DNA from: CAYXXZ01 sp964469165
GTDB taxonomy: Bacteria; Pseudomonadota; Gammaproteobacteria; Pseudomonadales; Porticoccaceae
Reading direction: 5' to 3'
Length of the DNA: 17,013 bases
NCBI GenBank assembly: GCA_964469165.1
Contig: CAYXXZ010000066.1
Span: 1 to 17,013 of the forward strand
Part shown: piece by piece, positions 14,495 through 17,013 of the stretch
How positions within the stretch are numbered: the first letter of the stretch is position 1
Layout of the letters: each line of letters begins with the position of its first letter
Notes under the pieces: model-generated
Told to the model about the DNA's origin: nothing
What the model saw: only the letters and a program-made list of their open reading frames with translations
The model's database searches: none
Program-made: the position numbers and the translations under genes

Positions 14495-15325
14495 CTAGCC
14501 TATAGCTACTTCCACCAGGTATGAGGTGTACTTGCGAATGTTGATGACGCCTGTGTCGAAAATCAGGTATTGCCCCTTGATGCCCAGCAACGTGCCCTCC
14601 ACCAGCGGCTCCTTGTCCATGTTGAGGGATACCACTTTTTTGGGATAGGTGTGCACTGGATAGCTGAACGTCACCGCCTCGGCGTCGTCGAGGCGCTGGA
14701 AGGCCTGGAGTCCGAAGCGCTCCTCCAGCTCACTCAGGCGCAGGTCGCAGCGCTCGAAAAGTGCATCGCGCAGGCTCACGAGATCGACGGGCTCGGCGTC
14801 GCCCTTGAGCATGGCACGCCAATCGGTGCGGTCCTTGACGTGCTCCCTCAGGACATCTTCCACCAGCCCGGATTGTTGGCGGGTCCTGACCCGCATCACC
14901 GGCAACGCCTGGGTGGCGCCTTGATCGATCCAGCGCGTGGGCACCTGGTTGCCGCGGGTGATACCGACCTTGACCCCCGACGAGTTCGCCAGGTAAACGA
15001 TGTGGTCGACCATGCAATGTTGTTGCGCCCACTCGGGTTCGCGGCAGGTGCCCTGATCGTAATGGCATTTTTCGGGGGCGAGGATGCAGCTGTCGCACTG
15101 GGCGAGGCGCGTGAAGCAGGGATAGCAGAAACCCTGGCTGAAGCTCTTTTTGGTCTTCCGGCCACAGTGGAGACAGTGAATTTCGCCCAGGTGACGGATG
15201 CTCACCACATTGCCGATGGCATCGTTCAGCGGCAAAAGGCTGTCGTCCAGAGGTATCTGGTAGCTGACTACTTCGCCCGGCGCCACGTGCATCTTGCGCA
15301 GATGCCCGCGTCCCGCTGTACTCAT
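14495..15325 (-). CDS. DUF2797 family zinc-ribbon protein, possibly GIY-YIG-like
   Basis: The 276-residue cytoplasmic product matches what I know of DUF2797. A Cys-rich block (Cys51, 54, 67, 70, 77, 80, 87, 94) with CLHC, CYPC and CDSC pairs should bind one or two zinc ions. It is followed by IVYLANSSGVKVGITRG (109-125), Arg131 and Glu156, which by spacing resemble the GIY...YIG, Arg and Glu pattern of GIY-YIG nucleases; this resemblance is my inference. The C-terminal quarter is beta-rich. The start at ATG 15325 overlaps the stop of the DUF1315 gene (ATGA), which shows translational coupling; the frame is open to 15337 but the extra residues are not needed. The TAG stop lies 1 nt from a MITE-like element, beyond which pepN begins. 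Confidence 0.85.
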   Translation of the reverse strand: MSTAGRGHLRKMHVAPGEVVSYQIPLDDSLLPLNDAIGNVVSIRHLGEIHCLHCGRKTKKSFSQGFCYPCFTRLAQCDSCILAPEKCHYDQGTCREPEWAQQHCMVDHIVYLANSSGVKVGITRGNQVPTRWIDQGATQALPVMRVRTRQQSGLVEDVLREHVKDRTDWRAMLKGDAEPVDLVSLRDALFERCDLRLSELEERFGLQAFQRLDDAEAVTFSYPVHTYPKKVVSLNMDKEPLVEGTLLGIKGQYLIFDTGVINIRKYTSYLVEVAIG

Positions 15326-15594
15326 TGATCGCGCCACTTGAGTGGCTGGGGCGCATCCGGCTCGACGCTGCCGCCATCCTCACCGCAGTGCTCGTGCTTT
15401 TCGGTGTGAATGTAGCCCACCCGTTCGTCTTCGCGCTTGTGCAGGTGATCGTAGGCAATCACCGCCTGCAGACAGCTTTCGCGCTGCTGTGCATTGAGTC
15501 GTTCGCCATTGGGCCACTTTCCCAACTCCACGGCTCGCTTGAGGCCTTCGTAGAGCTCCGGCGTCATCGCTGTGATCAGTTGCTGATAATCCAT
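15322..15594 (-). CDS. yeaC: DUF1315 (YeaC-like) small protein
   Basis: The 90-residue product begins MDYQQLITAMTPELYEGLKRAVELGKWPNG, which matches the DUF1315 N-terminus including the conserved LGKWPDG-type turn, followed by QQRESCLQAVIAYDHLH. The C-terminal part is polar and acidic. The function is unknown. A much longer open frame continues upstream to 16053, but that part overlaps the rhomboid gene and is a shadow; the family alignment supports ATG 15594, though the ribosome binding site is weak. The stop overlaps the DUF2797 start by ATGA. A TATAAT hexamer lies at the right distance upstream. Context places it between a rhomboid gene and DUF2797-pepN, an order I recall from Pseudomonas. 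Confidence 0.88.
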   Translation of the reverse strand: MDYQQLITAMTPELYEGLKRAVELGKWPNGERLNAQQRESCLQAVIAYDHLHKREDERVGYIHTEKHEHCGEDGGSVEPDAPQPLKWRDQ

Positions 15595-15625
15595 GTATTG
15601 TGCAGAAAGGCTGAGGAAAGGCGTC

Positions 15626-15631
15626 ATTATA
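15626..15631 (-). promoter_or_regulatory. Candidate -10 box for the DUF1315-DUF2797-pepN genes
   Basis: Read on the minus strand the hexamer is TATAAT, a perfect sigma-70 -10 consensus. It sits in the 71-nt gap after the rhomboid stop and would start RNA about 25 nt before the DUF1315 ATG. No good -35 (TTGACA-like) is found 16-18 nt upstream, so the promoter is tentative. Confidence 0.35.
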
Positions 15632-15665
15632 GCCCGGAGCGCCGAGGTTTCGCCCGCCTCCCCGC

Positions 15666-16502
15666 TCAGTGCCTTGCTGCGGAACGAGCAGGCAGCTTGA
15701 GAACGCCGAAGACAAATCCCAGCACCATGCCGCTGATCAGGCCGGAGGCATGCGCCGCATTGGCCACGCTGCCCTGAAAGAAAAGATCGATAATGCCCGT
15801 CATGCAGATCAGCAACCACGCGATCATGAAACCGATGATGCCCGGCGGCAGCGCCAGTGCCGGGTGTGGCGCGATCCTGTTGCGAATCCACAGATACCCG
15901 AGCAGAGCGTAGAGCACCCCGGACATGCCGCCGAACAACGACGGACCGGACCAGTAATACTGGCCGAAATTGGACACCAGCCCGGATATCAGCACCAGCA
16001 TCGCCAGGTGGAGACCGCCCCCGAAGGCTTCGATGCGACGGCCAAATTCCCACAGCCAGAGGCCGTTGAAGGCGATATGAAAAATACCGAAATGAATGAA
16101 GATCGGCGTGATGAGACGCCAGTACTGACCGCTGGCGAGGGTGTCATCCAGCGTGGCGAAAATGACCTGGGTGGTACTCACCATCCGGAAATCCTGGAAG
16201 GTGAACCAGTGCAGCCCATCGAAGTGCCATTGCGGCAGCATCGCCCCGAGGATGCTCAACGCCAGCAGAATCATCACCACCGGCGAGCGCGGCGCCTGCG
16301 TCGCGGCGCCACCGTATACGGGGCTCAGGGCGGCCTTGACGAGTTCGAGAGCAACGTCGGGGTCTGCCCGCTCATCGATGCAGAGAACCGTATGTTCGCC
16401 CTCGACGATCAATTCATGAGCGATGCCGGCGCTGCGCAAGGCATCGCCGGCGGGGCGGAGGTCGATGTGGGAAGGAAATGCCGCAAGGCGCATCAGGGCC
16501 AC
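15666..16502 (-). CDS. Rhomboid family intramembrane serine protease
   Basis: The 278-residue product is GlpG-like: a small soluble N-terminal domain (1-60), then six hydrophobic segments from about residue 74. Catalytic and fold-defining motifs are present: HFGIFHIAFN with His142 and Asn146 (oxyanion-type residues of GlpG), GMSG with the nucleophile Ser194, and NAAHASGL with the catalytic His251. It should cleave membrane proteins within the inner membrane; the substrates are unknown. I chose GTG 16502 over the ATG at 16493 because AAAGGT lies about 8 nt before the GTG but too far from the ATG. The start is only 5 nt past the nadK stop, so the two genes are one transcription unit. Confidence 0.92.
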   Translation of the reverse strand: MALMRLAAFPSHIDLRPAGDALRSAGIAHELIVEGEHTVLCIDERADPDVALELVKAALSPVYGGAATQAPRSPVVMILLALSILGAMLPQWHFDGLHWFTFQDFRMVSTTQVIFATLDDTLASGQYWRLITPIFIHFGIFHIAFNGLWLWEFGRRIEAFGGGLHLAMLVLISGLVSNFGQYYWSGPSLFGGMSGVLYALLGYLWIRNRIAPHPALALPPGIIGFMIAWLLICMTGIIDLFFQGSVANAAHASGLISGMVLGFVFGVLKLPARSAARH

Positions 16503-16507
16503 GCGCG

Positions 16508-17013
16508 CTACCTTTCGATATGGTGGCCGGCGTCCAGGCGGCTGCCCCAGCCCAGCTTGCTGCGGCAGATGCCGTAAAAATTGTGATCGACGGGGTGGAT
16601 CAGGCGCAGCATTTTTTCTTCGCGCCAGATGCGGATGACGTCGCCGGGCTCGGTGACGAAATCCTCCTGGCCGTCGCAGGTGACTTGCGGTTGTATGTCG
16701 CGGCGATCGCCGACGCGAATCTCCACGGCACTGTCGCCGGAAATGGCGATGGGGCGGCTGGTCAGGGTATGGGGGTTCATCGGCACCAGCACCATGGCAT
16801 CGAGCTTGGGATGCAGGATGGGGCCACCGGCGGACAACGCATAGGCCGTCGACCCGGTGGGCGTCGACACGATCAGGCCATCGGAGCGCTGGCTGTAGAC
16901 GAACTGACCATCGATATAGAGTTCGAACTCGAGCATGCGCACGGACTGACCGGGATGAAGCACCACATCGTTGAGCGCCAGCCCGGTATCGACCACCGCG
17001 CCGTCGCGGGAGA
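16508..17013 (-). CDS. nadK: NAD kinase, C-terminal part (5' end outside window)
   Basis: NAD kinase phosphorylates NAD to NADP, a universal essential step. Only the C-terminal 168 or so residues are present, and the frame is open through the window edge at 17013, so the GTG at 16996 is internal. Diagnostic sequence includes ALNDVVLHPGQ, then SDGLIVSTPTGSTAYALSAG (the conserved substrate-binding segment), HTLTSRPI, the beta-rich CDGQ region, and a NadK-type end, FYGICRSKLGW. The N-terminal GGDG kinase motif lies outside the window. The stop at 16508 is 5 nt from the rhomboid start, and the gene heads the leftward cluster that ends with pepN. Confidence 0.95.
   Translation of the reverse strand, partial: SRDGAVVDTGLALNDVVLHPGQSVRMLEFELYIDGQFVYSQRSDGLIVSTPTGSTAYALSAGGPILHPKLDAMVLVPMNPHTLTSRPIAISGDSAVEIRVGDRRDIQPQVTCDGQEDFVTEPGDVIRIWREEKMLRLIHPVDHNFYGICRSKLGWGSRLDAGHHIER

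Noticed and set aside
14259..14498. A 79-codon open frame on the plus strand
   Set aside because: It lies inside the palindromic element, has no ribosome binding site and no recognisable sequence.
15595..16053. Upstream extension of the DUF1315 frame to 243 codons
   Set aside because: The extension overlaps the well-supported rhomboid gene on the same strand, and the DUF1315 family starts at MDYQQL.

Overview
The window is about 17 kb of GC-rich chromosomal DNA (roughly 60% GC by eye, not computed) from a gammaproteobacterium. Support for that comes from a full-length membrane-anchored FadE, SlyD with a His-rich tail, a YaiI/YqxD protein very close to the enterobacterial one, PepN, and the order nadK - rhomboid - DUF1315 - DUF2797 - pepN, which I recall in similar form from Pseudomonas. 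A marine or Cellvibrionales/Pseudomonadales-type lineage is plausible, but I cannot fix the genus. The content is mostly housekeeping. There is no phage, insertion sequence, CRISPR array or RNA gene.

Layout. 1-590: the 3' part of a histidine phosphatase (+). 591-946: a non-coding gap with a large nested palindrome. 947-3361: fadE (+), ending at a terminator shared with convergent genes. 3391-6564: a leftward block with a methyltransferase-like gene, a bactofilin, slyD, a CsgG-like exported protein and a small Cys/Met-rich exported protein; a strong terminator separates the CsgG-like gene from slyD. 6784-8001: two rightward genes, a DUF1232 protein and a six-helix YjdF-like membrane protein. 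8012-9240: a divergent pair, an EEP-fold phosphodiesterase (-) and a Rap1a/Tai-like exported protein (+), sharing an intergenic region that holds a perfect 19-nt palindrome. 9241-11138: yaiI and a HerA-like DUF853 ATPase, 2 nt apart (-). 11139-11382: non-coding, with an inverted array of heptads. 11383-17013: the leftward cluster nadK (partial) - rhomboid - DUF1315 - DUF2797 - pepN.

Two observations matter most. First, pepN is interrupted by exactly 100 Ns flanked by an exact 55-nt duplication. This is the signature of a false scaffold gap between overlapping contigs, and deleting one copy plus the Ns restores a normal 887-residue PepN. Second, a 267-bp MITE-like palindromic element with perfect 29-bp terminal inverted repeats lies between the DUF2797 stop codon and the pepN start, ending 1 nt from that stop. 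Other leads are a GIY-YIG-like motif pattern in DUF2797, an orphan Rap1a/Tai-like protein, and a CsgG-like protein with no lipobox beside a small exported partner. I did not find a clear new multi-gene system; these are leads, not demonstrated systems.
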